Shown: piece by piece, positions 47,950 to 61,089 of the stretch | Numbering within the stretch: the first letter of the stretch is position 1 | How the letters are laid out: every line of letters begins with the position of its first letter | Assembly: GCA_032718565.1 (NCBI GenBank) | Contig: JAVGVS010000008.1 | Location: 3,701,827-3,765,826, forward strand | From: Distichodus sexfasciatus | Lineage: Eukaryota; Chordata; Actinopteri; Characiformes; Distichodontidae | DNA: 64,000 nt | Direction: 5' to 3' | The notes under the pieces: generated by a model | The model's database searches: none | Seen by the model: the letters and a program-made list of their open reading frames with translations, nothing else | Told to the model about the DNA's origin: nothing | Made by a program: the position numbers and the translations under genes

Positions 47950-50900
47950 TGGCTGCATATGCTATTATTTTTAAATGCTTGCAACTGAATTTGCATGACT
48001 TGTTGCAGTTGTCTGCTGATCAGTGAGCACTTTGGAGAGGCACAAAGAATGAGTTTCCCACTCAGCCACCTGCTCCCTTAACTGCAATTTTTTTTGCAAT
48101 TATTGCTGTTTTTCTAAAAGCCGTCTGCAACTGAAGGTTGCCATTTTAAGAGTAATTTAAGCCAAGGCTGCTTTTCTGCCCTGCACACACATGTTAAATC
48201 ACTGCAGGAAAAGAGCTGTGGCAAGTTAAGCTTGGAACCGGAGTTATATCAAAGTAACAAAAAGGGCCAAGAAGAACTCACTGGGTGCAATGATATAGTG
48301 AAACAATCACCAGCATGTTTATTTCTGCCATCAGGCAGAAGGAGTCTGCAATATGCTGAGGAGATGGAATATTTAAAAAATAAAAAAATAAAGCTACCAG
48401 ACAGGAATCCTAGATATGGTACTGGCATATTGGCAGGTGTCACAAAGATCAGACTTACTGGGAATGAGCAAAAATTAGGCAGTACTAACAGAAGAGACTA
48501 ATCAGACATGAGTATATGGGACCAAAAGTTCCATAAGCTTGTGCTTCTGGCAGAGACTGCAGACTATACATCTATAAACCTACGCCATCACCATCTTCAC
48601 CAATAGTCATCGCCATTATCATCACCACCTACACATACACACAACTGATAAGAAAGATGAACCCTGGTCATACAAGATGCCCATCAAGTTCTCATTCTTA
48701 TCCCCAGTTATAAAAAATGGCCTACAGGCTGTAATCCTACACAAACAATAACTCAGGCCATCTGATGGACGACACTGATTCATTGAGTTCTGCCCTTATG
48801 TGAAGAGATCCTGCAAAGTTTGCCAGATAGGTTGGCAATATTGGACTGTTCAGTGGGACTGCTAAGCAAATAATAACATCCAGAGATTGCAAGTATTACA
48901 GATCCCCAGATAAAGGAAAACTCTCCAAAAGTGCATTGTTTAAAACCTATAGCATTTTTACAGGTTAAAAGTTTGTAGCACTTACAGAATGTTCGCAGTA
49001 GCAGTTAAGAAAATATTTTGTTTAGCAAGAAATGCTAAATGAATCCCATCATTATGCAATTTATTCTACCAAACCTTCTTCAAAAAAGCATCACCCTAAA
49101 GATGCATGCAAATATATAACATGTTTTGGCTCTTTTGAAAAGTATTTCCTAATATATGCACGCTCTGAACTGCAGACTGAAAAAGAGACCCCCCAACACA
49201 TTTTCAAGATTCTGAGCTTCACCAGAATAATTAGGAAACATCAAGTCATACCGAGCTGTCAGAAATCAGTAAATTGCAATTTATTTTATTAACCATTCAC
49301 CTCTAATGATTTCACTCCCAAATGACACGTCATTTGAGCCAGAGACTTCATTAAAGTAAATGGCTGCCTTTGCCAGCACAATATAAACTTCTCCTCTCAC
49401 TTTGGTATCTGGCGCTTAGCGGAGCTTATGTGCAAGGGCAAGGCATTTCTGATTATTACTCCCCTCACACCTGACAGTGTCATTATCCGTGTGCTTCTAC
49501 TTGATGACTCCCAGTAAGGCCCTATCAAAGGCTCCTGGGTAACTGGAGTAGGCTAGCATTTAATGAACAATGTACCAAACAAGGATATATGAAGGCAGCT
49601 GCGGTGAGGAACAGGGCTCTGTGAAAAGGGCGCGATTGTAATTACTAATTTGGCCTGTCTCAGGGGTTTCTGAATAAGATGGCAGCCAACGGCGATAAAT
49701 GTTTTACAGCCCTCCACTGTAGTTTCCTGAGCTGCGTATATATTTTGTTTATATAATTGGAGCACTTCTGGAGTGTTATTCCATTTTTAGCACAATGTCT
49801 CTTTGCCTGTTTCTGTTTTGGTATCAAGTATAACAGTCTTCTTTAGCTGTATACTCAGTTCATTGCATATGGTATAAAAGAGGAAAGCATTACACATCAA
49901 AATCTTAAACACGTTTGCATTGCGATTACCTTGCAAAGTCAGTTTTTCCAGGGAAATCATTACTCAAAAGCTACAAATCACTTCTTTAAAATATTGAAGC
50001 AGAACATGCTGCTGGATGTAATGCAGCAATGTAGGAATGCAATATTGAAATTGCTATTTTTTACAGCACCTTTATTTCTTTAGAGTATGTTTATTTATGC
50101 CAAAATCACTCAAAGCCATGTAAACTCTGTACACAAAATCATACTAAAGAGCAGTTCTGCTTCTTCAGCATGTGGAGAGTATCTGTCAAAGAGAGTGGTC
50201 TGATTAACTCATTAAGATCTGCTGAAGATGTAATTGATGCATAATTATGCAAATGTTATTACATTTCCATACACTTTCCCTAAGAATCATTAAATACATC
50301 TTATTGAAACTTAAATTATTTACAAGTGTGAAATTTCTCAGAGGATATAATAGAAGCAAAATAACTGTCTTTACTGCAGACCTGAAATGATCTACTTGAT
50401 CTGCAATCAATCCTACTTATACTGTTCTAAATCCAAAGACTTGGACGTGAGGTCATCCAGTGTTGTTGTAAATTTCCTATATGCATTAAGGTGACATTAC
50501 CTTTTTATTCATGTCTGACTGTAGCCTGTTAATAGACAACTCAGCGAAAATTGATAACAGCAGATTTATTAAAAAATGGGACAAGTACATTCCATGGCCC
50601 CTTCAAAATCCTCTACTATCTCTTCTGCATGCGAATGTATTCCTTTTTCATCTATGTATGAGGGAACCTTGGCAGTCCTCTCTACCCGAGCTCAGCTGGT
50701 GTCACCTGAAAGAAACCGTGAACTCTTAGTTTAAGAGCTTAGACACCTGAGGTCCGCCGTCCCGACAACCCCATCACATTCCCCTCTTTGCGACCTGGTC
50801 AGGAGCATCACGGCACCGCACTCTTTATCCCTAGCAGATTAGATATTCTGTTTGATGGAGCTGCTGAGGATGGAAATGCAGGAGAGCAGCTCTGACCTCG

Positions 50901-52330
50901 GCTAGTGATGAGGTGGCGAGCAGCTGGAGGCGATGGCAGTGGCTAGAGCTCTATGGCCTGTACACAGCTCCCCAACTTTGCAGGCCTGCAGGCTACATGT
51001 TGCCCACAGAGCTGCCCAGGTTTTGCAGATTAGTTTAGGACTAAAGCAATTCTTATGGTCAATCATCTGTACACTGCTGTAAAGCTTTGCATAGAGAGGT
51101 TTAGATGCAGGTGGAATCTTCTTTTTTAACTTTTATTTATCTTATACTGCATGTTTGCCTAAAAGAAAATTTTAAATACCCAATCAATTTTCTAAAGAGA
51201 TTATTTTCATTTTTTAAAAAAAATTATTTATTTATTTATTTTGTCACTTAGAAACTCTAAAATATCTCGGCTAAAAGGTAAGAAACTGTATTTTTAAAAA
51301 AGCTTTTATTCTGGAAGTTTCCCCAGTGGTCCTAAATCGTGGTAATCTTAGTAATCAAAAGCCCATTTATAAAAAGGCAACATTTTTTTGGACCTTTAAT
51401 ATTAAGAATGAAAAGGTCAACTTGTGAAGGAAGTGGATCTGAAATGTTCTTTGCTAAAATTACATGAGAAACATTACGCACTGCCACAAATTACAGGCAA
51501 GCAATGATGATATATAAAAGGGCGGTGAGATAATACCAAATAAGAGAACAAATGCATTCTGTTTGACTTATTGCACTGTTGTTCTGTGAGGTGAATCTCA
51601 TTTTGACAGCAGTAGTTCTTAAAGGACATTTAATTTGCACATAATATGGTGAGTATTGGGCTCAGTATATTCAGAGTACACAGTTAACCTTAGAATATCA
51701 TAATTCTTTAGACACTGAGTTCAATGTATTCATTTTAAAATACAACACTGAATTCCAATGGAGAGCAGAGTTCATAGATTGAGGTCAGCTTTATTTTTGC
51801 TCTGAGGAGAACTTGCTCAAGGACACATAAGATGCATGTAGATGGTGTCTTCTCGGTATAACATTGCTGATCTGGACCCTTTTGCTTGCAAATCTTTTTC
51901 AGTAGTGCTAAATATGAGTGTAAATAAAGTACTTATAAATAAGTACATTTTCGTAAGCACCCCCACACATTACTGGTTATTACTAATATTCATGTGTGCA
52001 TAGCGTTGACCTTTGCCTCTCTTTTTGTGTGCATGTGTACAGATCTAGCTTTTATGTCATTCTTGTTTTCTCTAGCATTTCGCACATTTCCCTTTTTTCT
52101 GGAACCTCCAGGCAGTCAAGAACAAAATACATAAATGGCAGTGTTTTGGCCAAAAGTGTTAGGCAAAATAAAATCCAGCTCAATAGACTGCAGTAATGCT
52201 TTTAGAGGAAATTTACACACAGGCTTAAAAAGTCAATGAGTGTGACTTTACAGAAAGCATTTTTCTTGGTTGGCTTAAACTTGCTGCCAAGAGTGAGCTG
52301 AAAAAAGTTCATGGATACCAGAAATCACCA
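47950..52330. other. Intergenic, no gene seen
   Basis: AT-rich unique sequence. Perfect POU octamers (ATTTGCAT or ATGCAAAT) occur at 47989-47996, 49106-49113 and 50247-50254. No domain-bearing frame and no recognised transposon. A short (TTTA)n lies near 51226-51242. Confidence 0.45.
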
Positions 52331-52442
52331 TGACAACAGGATTAGATTAGAGAGGTTAATATGATCTCAAATGTGATTATCTTAGATGATATATGATTAG
52401 ATATGATTAAAATAGATGAGATTACAATTTTATTAGATTTTT
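52331..52442. repeat. Degenerate GATTA/GATGA-rich stretch
   Basis: Repeated GATTAGATTAGAG, ATATGATTAGATATGATTAAA and TAGATGAGATTA words form a decayed short tandem. GGATTA is also the core of OTX/PITX-type homeodomain sites, so a binding cluster is an alternative reading. Confidence 0.45.
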
Positions 52443-54899
52443 TGATGGCATCATCTCTGTAGTTTACTTAGGTTCTTAATGAAGGGAAGACAATTTAAAA
52501 AACAATGGAATTACATGAAATAAAATCAGTCCTGATATGTAGAAGGCACACTTTTCTGTCAGCAGCAATTAGGAATAAGTAATAAAAAACTGGAAAAAAA
52601 ATCAAACCTTCTTTTCCCCTGTTTTGTCTTACAATCTCTGCTGCAATATTTTAGATGACATTTTTCAGCAGCATTCAAGTAAAATGCAAACTATGTTTAT
52701 TTACTGCATGATTACGATTATATCTTCACATATGTACATCTTTGCTATGTAGTAGCAGCATTAGGTAATGACCCATATTTTCACTGTGCAAATAATCTTG
52801 CTGCATTCAAAATGATGATGGAGTTAGAATCACTACACGCTTCAATGCCCCCAATAAAAAGCTGTTTCCTTTTTTGAGGGTCACTTGCAGCTATGTGAAC
52901 TCAGAATAGGCAAACACACACAGGCAGTAAATTACCTTGAATCTTACATTACATGACATTATTGAAGAATTTATCACACCCGGTGTGCCATGCCATTAAA
53001 TACATATGAAAAAATTGATCATGCAAGAACCAGTAGTGAAACAGCCTGTTTGCTAACATATTTGCAGAAATGTAAGATATGTAGTCTGAAGCAGTGCACA
53101 ATGAGTTTAAACTCCACAGTCCAGGATTAAGATTTGCTAGTGGTTTATTCTGTCAGTTAGTCAGAAAATGTGCACTGCGTAGACGCTGCACATTATCTAT
53201 GTAAAGGCCTTGCTACATTCAGAGATGAAGAGAGAGAACTGAGCACTGGCAGAACGCCAGAAGAATCAGAGACTTGCACAACAAAAAAGAGAAGACCAAG
53301 TACTGAACCTTGGGTTGCCTGTTATAGCAGATAATGAGAGAATAAGATGGATCATTTTCAAGAAACATAAAAAAGGCAACTTTTCCCATTCCTAACATAC
53401 CAAGAGATGACAGAGATGGCAACATCAGATTTAAACTTTACCATCCACAAGTACAAGCAACCGATTTGGATATTTTACAGACCGAATTTCTGAGCACCCA
53501 GAAAAAATCTTTAATCCCTTTAAGGGGCCAAGAAAAATATTTGAAGAAAAATTCAAAAAGACAGATGAAGTAAATGGAGGAATGAATGCTTCAGTTGTTG
53601 GTACACAATGAGCATGATTTCTTAATCAGGGGATTTACTTGTTCCTGCTGGGTATCTTTGATCCAGTTGATCACAAGAGAGATGTACAAGTGCTTCTGCA
53701 CTGCAGTCATACTACTGACTAGTTCAATTCAATGTGTTATCATAAATCAATAAATCATGGACTGAATATGATATTTATCAATCATAATTAATGATATAAA
53801 TTCATGTTGTTGACAGTGTTTTAAACTTTTGTTTAAAGAGAAAAAGTTACTTCAGTTGCTGAGGAAAAAGTTATCATCAAGTTTTGTTCATGTACGGTCT
53901 AAATTGTGTGTGTTAAAATCAAAAAGAATGCATTAATACATGGCTAAACGTCCAAGAAGGCAGTATAGTGTAAGCAAATCATATAGGAATATTAGGAAAC
54001 AAACTGGGCACTTAACTGTTGGCATTGCGTTGCCTAGTAATGCTTTTACAATTTTACTTGTGAAGTGATATTCAAAAAATCAGGATAAGATTCTGGTCTT
54101 GAGGTTATGGACACTTTAAGAGAGGCCTGTTTTCAATTGTAATCAGTGCCATTTTCTGTCTTCTGCACTTTTTTATGGGAGAAAAGACATGAGAACAAGA
54201 ATGTCTACTTAAAATAAGAACAGCTTCAAAGGTTGTGTCAGGATGACAGCTGAACCCATCAGCTCCTGGATGATTTAAGACTAAGTTTGAACAATTAAGT
54301 TAATTTGCAAAATAGCATCACACAAAAACACATATCTAGTCCCAAATTAAAATACTCCGACAAAATAACCACCTTTTCAGTTCTGACCCATGGTTAATGA
54401 AGCATCATTCAGAATGACGGCGGAGCGTATTTTCTCTCTGCTTCCATGTCTCGTGTATGAATGTAAGATACAGATATATGACTGGCCTGCTAGCTAAGAG
54501 GACAGTCCTCACGATGCTGGCTCAATGTGTAGAACAAACATGTCTATTAGTGGGAGCGGGGCAGCCTACCGAGGCTGGTTCCCTGCCAGGTCCAAATTGC
54601 TGCCTGAAAGTGTCTCTGCCATATGGGTTTTGCTGTAGAGTGCTGAATCGGACCCAGTGCAGGTTAAGATGTGTCACATTTAGCTGGGGATTAATTGGTG
54701 CCGGGAATGGATCATGCCATCTGTGCAATCAGTCTGTTCCATGCTAGTTCCCCACCCACCCCCAGTTCCTCTGCAGAGAGCTCAGGAGCCTCCTCAATGC
54801 TACTACCCCCAGCACACTGAATAGAGCAGAGTGCGTGCCAATAATGGAGCATTGAAAATCCTCAAACTGATTATCTGGAAAAATCGTTTCACTCGCTTG
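52443..54899. other. Intergenic, no gene seen
   Basis: AT-rich unique sequence. The interval 54370-54830 is GC-richer and repeat-free, with frames on both strands (54457-54747 and 54522-54728) that lack domains. It may be a regulatory block. Confidence 0.45.
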
Positions 54900-54980
54900 G
54901 TCTCCCTCTCTCTATCCCCCATCTTTCTCTTTTTGCCTCTCTCTTCTTCCCTCTCTCTGTCTCTCCAGCTCTCTCTCCTA
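54900..54980. repeat. CT-rich microsatellite
   Basis: Imperfect CTCTCT/TCTTCC sequence. Confidence 0.85.
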
Positions 54981-55182
54981 TGTCAGGGCACATTATAAGT
55001 ACTGAACCTGACACATTTTCTTCCTGTCAGTGTTAAAATCAAATGTTCTGCTTTTCTTTGTAAAGAACTCAGAAGCTGAATGAACATGCACACTAGGTGA
55101 ATATTCAAAAGTCAGCCTCTCAATGGGAGCTCATTTGTCAGGGTGAAATTAAACTCACTCTTCATGCTGTACTACACTCACT

Positions 55183-55204
55183 TTACATATGTCGACATAT
55201 GTAA
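55183..55204. repeat. 22-bp perfect palindrome
   Basis: The half-site TTACATATGTC is followed directly by its reverse complement, centred on a GTCGAC. There is no spacer. Each arm contains the E-box-like CATATG. Confidence 0.8.
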
Positions 55205-55988
55205 GAAAAAAGGGGCTATATGTTTGCAATTGATCAGATTTGCTGATACTTCAATCTTTCTACCACGGCCAGTCTTGGACAGTTTGATACAAAAAAGTAA
55301 AAGTACCACGAAAAATCATCTGTGATCTAATCATCACACAAAGATTGTTCTGCTGTCACATTTTAAAGAGTACATGGCAATTATTCTTACCCTGTTCACA
55401 GGTGAATTCCATAAAAAGCAACAGCCTATGCAATTCTATTTAAGTCTAAATCTGTAAGTGTAATTGAAGCACCTACTCACTGACATCAAATCACGTTTAG
55501 ATCAGTAGGTGTTCAATTACCAGAGTATAAGATGTACAGTAATTAGTTTTGTTCAGTGAGTCTAATGATAGTTTTATGCATAATGTATTTCTAGTCACTG
55601 GCAACTGGCAGAGCATAACAATACAAAGTTTGTTTTGACATGTTTATCCTTGTAACAGTGTGACAGTTTCACTATGTGTATCTTTAAAATCCATCCATGG
55701 TTGAACTTTCACTGTGACAGTTTTTTGTGCAAGTTACACACTTTTCACCTAGAAATCATTATAATCATCACAAAAGTGCTTCTCACAAAGGATATAAAGT
55801 ATTGTCAAAATTGTGAAATATTCTATATGCCATGTAAATGGAGACTCCTGTATGCTTGAAAGAAAATAATGAAAGAAATAATTGCTTGCTGAGTTTGTTT
55901 TTTTTAAATTTAAGATTTTCATTAATTTTAATTGAATAATGTGGTATTGGTCATGTCATACGCTAGCACCAAAGTAAGTGAATAGATA

Positions 55989-55992
<4 letters not shown>
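55205..55992. other. Intergenic, no gene seen
   Basis: AT-rich unique DNA between the palindrome and the TA array. Confidence 0.5.
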
Positions 55993-56047
<55 letters not shown>

Positions 56048-56083
56048 TATATGTATATATATATATATATATATGTATACATA
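55993..56083. repeat. (TA)n microsatellite, about 90 bp
   Basis: Alternating TA with GCATATATG and GTATAC interruptions towards the 3' end. The assembled length may be unreliable. Confidence 0.95.
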
Positions 56084-56617
56084 TTTAATGAAAGAAAACC
56101 CTCACAATTTCTTTGCTCATAGGAAAACAATGAATATATTATTTATGATCAAGTTTGACTGTTATTCTGAATTTAAGTAAAAACATTTCACATTTTAAAT
56201 GTATAAAAGTCACAAACACATGACATTAATGTTACAGACGGGCAAGAAATTTTCAAGGCAGCACAATATGTAATGTGTTAACTAACTGCCTAGTTAGCTG
56301 ACAATTAACCAAGTAGCAGATATATTTAGGTTTACTTATGGGAAATCACACTTTATAGCAGTTTGAATTTGATTTGGTCTAATGTATGTTGTGGTTTAGG
56401 GGCAGTCGTAGTACAGTGATTTTAGTGAGACTGTTTACACTGCTACCTAATGTGTGTCACTTCAGAAATCTCATGCAGACATAGGACCTAATACATCATC
56501 TAGCAGCCATATCGCCTCTTCAACACAAACTTAAACCTTTCTAGTCACTGGGGTCATTGCAGCACACAAGAAGGTCCCACACTCCCACTGTGTGTAGACA
56601 CAGTACAACATAATTGC
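56084..56617. other. Intergenic, no gene seen
   Basis: AT-rich unique sequence up to the hAT target duplication at 56610-56617. Confidence 0.5.
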
Positions 56618-57388
56618 CAGAGGTGGAAAGAGTACTGAAAATTTGCACTCAAGTACAAGTACTGTTACATTGCCGAAAAAATAGCTCAATTACAAGTAAA
56701 AGTCCTGGTGTTAACACGGAGTAAAGTATAAAAAGTACTTCTCTCAAAACTACCCAGAGTACTAATTACTTTTTAACCATGGACGTTTATTATGAGAGTC
56801 AATAGCAGGCGCTCGATTCGATTCACCAGTATAAAATATCTACGTTCAAAGAATATTTCTCAGATGAACAAGGTATAGAAAGGCAATTTGTTTTGTAAAT
56901 AAATGTAGACATAAAGCAGGAATTTTGTTTGTTAAAACAATGACAAAAATGTTTTTGAACATGCATAGTACAGTCTTTTCTCCATCATTTTCACGGTTGA
57001 CAGTGTTGTCTTCTTCGTTCCATTTTGGCTTCTTTGTCTCCAGATTCGTGTCTATAAATTAGTTTGTACTCCACTGTAGTACCTCCAGACACCTGGAGAC
57101 TGCCAAGGCAGCTGAGTTTATTCCTTTGCTTACGCCATAGATTAATTGGCGCCGGTCGCGATTGCACAGCCTTATTGGCTGCAAAGATGCAGATGAAAGG
57201 TTTGAATATTTTTTCAAATTGTGGGCGTACTAGTAGCGACTTTTGATTTTATAAGAAGTAAGAGATTACATGGTGTAAATTGCATCAAGTATGAGCAATT
57301 CCATACACTTGAAAAAACTACCATAAAAGTACAAGTACCCAAAAAATCTTACAGTAACGTGAGTATTTGTAATTCGTTACTTCCCCTG
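56618..57388 (+). mobile_element. Non-autonomous hAT-type element, copy B (771 bp)
   Basis: A perfect 8-bp duplication ATAATTGC lies at 56610-56617 and 57389-57396. The ends are CAGAGGTGGAAAGAG and the complement of CAGGGGAAGTAACG. It is the same family as copy A in opposite orientation, about 18 kb apart. Different target duplications show two independent insertions. The intact duplication and ends suggest a fairly recent event. There is no transposase domain, so it would need a partner element in trans. Confidence 0.88.
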
Positions 57389-58478
57389 ATAATTGCACAT
57401 TTGAAATAACATTCCTTGTGCTGACTTGACATGTTTAGAAATTACAGAGTTTAAAAAAAAAAAAAACTATGCTACACAAATCTACGCTGATGGTGTTTAC
57501 CATGTCAAATCATGTCTATAGGTACATTACCACACATGCGAACTGGATCAGAACAAAGATTTCCAAGTTTAGGGGGAATCGACTCTGACAGTTGACTACA
57601 GGCAGCATTTTTCTTCTCAAGAAAAAAATACAATGAAAATTTTCATTCATTTTCTGTGCTGCCTCTCTCTCAAAATCTGCAAACTAGGACAAACAGAGTA
57701 AAATACACACATTACACCACATTTGCCAACAAAACATACCTGAGCAATAAAGCTGGAAGAGTGTGAACAAACATTTTTAAATATCATTAGACGTCTTAAT
57801 AACCAATGCACTCTCCAACTCTTTCAACCAACATCTGATGGCAGTGGCAGATTAGATATTAGGTACTAAGAGAGTGGATACAACCTGCTTCAAGGGGATT
57901 ATCTGTTGAGAAGTCAGGTAAAAAAAAAAAGTTTGCACCCGTTCTAATTGTGAGTCTTTTTTTAAATCGAGACCAAGTTGACCAGGATCAAGCCACTTTT
58001 AACTATCACTGCAATCTTGAGGCTGCTTACAATTCATGCTGGAATATATGATTTGTGCAGGGTGAGGGAAGTGTATCATTAAAAATATTCTGATCTTAAT
58101 AGTCCCATTGTCAATAGCGATCAGAGCTACTCATGAGAGAGATTGTTTTATTCAGAGCAAATCATGATTGTTCATGTTTCTGCTCCTGCCTGAGAAGAAT
58201 TGCGTGTAGTCAGTCTGCAGAAAGCTAAATTTCAAATGTCAGCCTCGGCTGAGTTTTTAAACAGCAGGGTCATGGGGGTTCCTCAGGTGGAGGGGAGAAT
58301 CTTAAATTTGTCGTGTCTTTCTCGCTCTCATCTCCATGCTGTCTTCAATGGGTCAGAGGTGCCTTCCAGCAGAGAGTATCGCTAGAATTCTGCCTGACAG
58401 GGCCATGCTGACACGGGGTCTCCAGCAACCTCACTTGCATACCACAAGATGATATTGCCAAAACAATAAACTTTTAAT
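57389..58478. other. Intergenic between transposons, no gene seen
   Basis: AT-rich unique DNA. No domain-bearing frame. Confidence 0.5.
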
Positions 58479-59229
58479 TAGGGCTGTCAGTTGATGAAAA
58501 TATTTAATCGCGATTAATCTCCATTTCATATAGTTAACTTGGGCGCATTAATTGCACTCAAGTCTGTTCCAAACATACTGTTTTTTAATATGCTTATCAT
58601 CATAGAAGTGGACAAATATGCTTGCTTTGTGCAGATTTATGTTCATTCATGAGACAGGGCAATAGAGTAGTGCTTTCGGCAATTCATTAGTGCAGCTGCT
58701 GATGCACCATTGATGCTTCAAGCAGACTGCCCTCCACAATGCGGCCTCCAAGCTTAGCTACCCATTTAGCTATTTCTTCTGAAAGTTTGTTGCTTGTAGA
58801 GTTGTCCATGCGCCTGGCTTTTCTAAAACTATCCAGTGTGGCTCTGCCTTTAAGCAGGTGAGAAGCTCTGTCTGCATCATATGTGTGCTTGGCTAGCAAG
58901 TGGTATTTTAGACTCGATGTACTCTGGTGATAGCTTGGTTCGTTACTGATGTTGTACAAATCACCTTAGTTTTAATAACCAAACTGTCCGCTAATGCTTT
59001 GAATCTGAACATTCCATTCAAAAGACTCTGTGCTTTATCCATTTCTACTAATAGAAAACATCCGCCATAAGCAAAGCTTAAGCGCGGATTCTTCGATATC
59101 CTGCAAACTAGGAAACCGGCCGCGGCAGAGGGCATAATCACAGGACGCGGATGCTAATCAGGCGTCAAAAACAAGCGCTTGTTAAAAGCGATTTTATGCT
59201 ATTAACGCGTTAAATTTTGACAGCTCCTA
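58479..59229 (-). mobile_element. hAT-type element with decayed transposase start (751 bp)
   Basis: Begins TAGGGCTGTCA and ends TGACAGCTCCTA, giving about 10-bp imperfect inverted termini. The flanks CTTTTAAT (58471-58478) and TTTTTAAT (59230-59237) match at 7 of 8, consistent with an aged hAT target duplication. Subterminal sequence carries AATCGCGATTAAT and ACGCGTTAAAT, typical of a common fish hAT group. The interior holds the start of a transposase on the minus strand, so this is an internally deleted relative of an autonomous element. It is a different family from the 37762/56618 pair. Confidence 0.8.
58687..59042 (-). pseudogene. hAT transposase N-terminal fragment with broken BED zinc finger
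   Basis: Two overlapping minus-strand frames hold the pieces. The first has AQSLLNGMFRFK and KTKVICTTS. The second, in another frame, has SSLKYHLLAKH, RATLDSFRK and EEIAKWVAKLGG. Together these are the order expected of a BED-type zinc finger followed by the hAT dimer-leading segment. A frameshift falls between the cysteine and histidine halves, the second zinc Cys is Ser (C-x2-S), and no catalytic domain follows. It is non-functional. Confidence 0.75.
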
Positions 59230-61089
59230 TTTTTAATAATATAAATGCTGCACCCAAAAGCTGAGAGATGTAAAAGCTAGTCCTAAATCCCTTTCTTTCT
59301 TTCCCCTTCCTCTTTTCACATTGTAAGTGTCCACTATCTCCTTTGGGAGTAAGTCATCTCATATATTGAACTTTCAGTTGGATAGTGATTTCTTCATCAC
59401 TTTATTTTTCCTTCTAATTTGAATGGCAAAACATTTCCACCTCCTTTGCCATAAGCGACTGAAAACAATTCAAAACACATTATATACTCATGCTCATTAT
59501 ATACTTGGGTCATGGGTAGGACCCACAGATAACAACTGCATGTTATTTTGAGAACACTGTAAATAAGACCATTATCATGTCTGTCTCACTCAGGTCTTTT
59601 AATTCTTGCCATGTCATTCAGGTCCGTTGTTTCAATCTAAAGCCTGTTTTCTTGTAGATGTTCTTTGCTCCACGCTCTATTCTCCACAGATTTGCCATAT
59701 CAGCTGTCATGTGGCGCTGACCCTAAGGATGGCTTTGTCTGTTGTACTAGGCAGTGTGTAATAAGGAGTTGAGCAGCACACAGCATGTTGACATGAGCGG
59801 TTCTCTCCAGCCTACTCCCCTGGAAGTCCTAATGCTGCAGCAGCAGCAGGCAGAGGGGGGCCTGGCCTGATTGCTATTCAACCTGGCAAAAGCTGGCTTC
59901 CCCAAAGCCTGCTTTCACAAGCAGCCCATGTGTGCTTTCAGAAATAGCTTATGATGCTTCACGTAGGAAATTGAAAAAGTGCAATAATCCCAACCCCCCA
60001 TGCATGGGCACCACACAGATACACTGACACAAACACAGAGCCACTCAGAAACACACACACACACCTAGACACCTCACACAAGCAGAGCTATGCATGGCTA
60101 AGAAAAGGATTAGACTCAGGCTTAACCTCCCTTGCCTGCCCCTCATTGGCGGTTGAAGTCCCAGACTGTTTGGAGAGCCGTGTGCCAACTAGTTAGATGG
60201 GGAAAGCGAGTAATGGAAATCTCCCTGCTCACTAGGCTCTGGGACTCAACACAACAGAAACATAATTATTCTTTTTAGCGCTGACTTTATGAACCGTGTT
60301 CATTCATTTCTTTTTTATTAATTTCCAAAACACCTCTTTGACTGAGTGACTGTCACCTCTTTTCACATGTGTCGGGGTGCAGGGATGAGTCAGGATGCAA
60401 GTTCTACTTCAATAAGGCCAAGCTCTGAATTATCAAAAGAAAAAAAGGTCGCAAACTATAAGAAACAACAGAACAGCAAAGCAGCACTCCTACAAAAGAC
60501 TCAAGCTCAAGACAAAATGGCTCAAGCCAACTTAAAAAGGGACAAACATAGATGTAGCACACTGAGGCAAATAAACAATAGATGAAGAAAGAGAAGACAA
60601 GACTGTGGCAACCAATGGCATGACAGGTAATCTCAGGAGATCTCTCTCTTTTATTGACTATTTTTTAATAATGCGTGTTTATACAGTACAAAAACTGATA
60701 ATTTCAGATTTTTATATGTTATTATTGAGCTGATGAGTAACTGGTGCTCATTATATTTATAAACAGCAGCTTGCACGGATCTTGAACCTTGCTTATAAGG
60801 TAAATATACAACCTATTTTTTTATTTTAAGTGATTTCCTACAAAATGTTGAAAACAAAAGTGAAACTATATAAAACAGAGTCTAGTTTCTTTAATAAGAA
60901 TCACCTGATTTTTTAAATTTAAAATTAAGAATATTTAATAAACTTCCTCTCTGATCACAACCATGACTTTTTATATTAAAAACAACTCAATCTAATGGGC
61001 TTGAGTAAATAAGTGTAAAAATGCTCTTAGTAATATGTAAATGAATACTTTAAATATCACATCTTACAACTGTTATTATAATGCACAAT
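59230..61089. other. Intergenic, no gene seen
   Basis: Unique sequence with a CA-rich run at about 60050-60064. The plus frame 60346-60585 is Lys/Gln-rich without a domain. The block 59760-59960 is GC-richer and contains (CAG)4. Confidence 0.45.
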
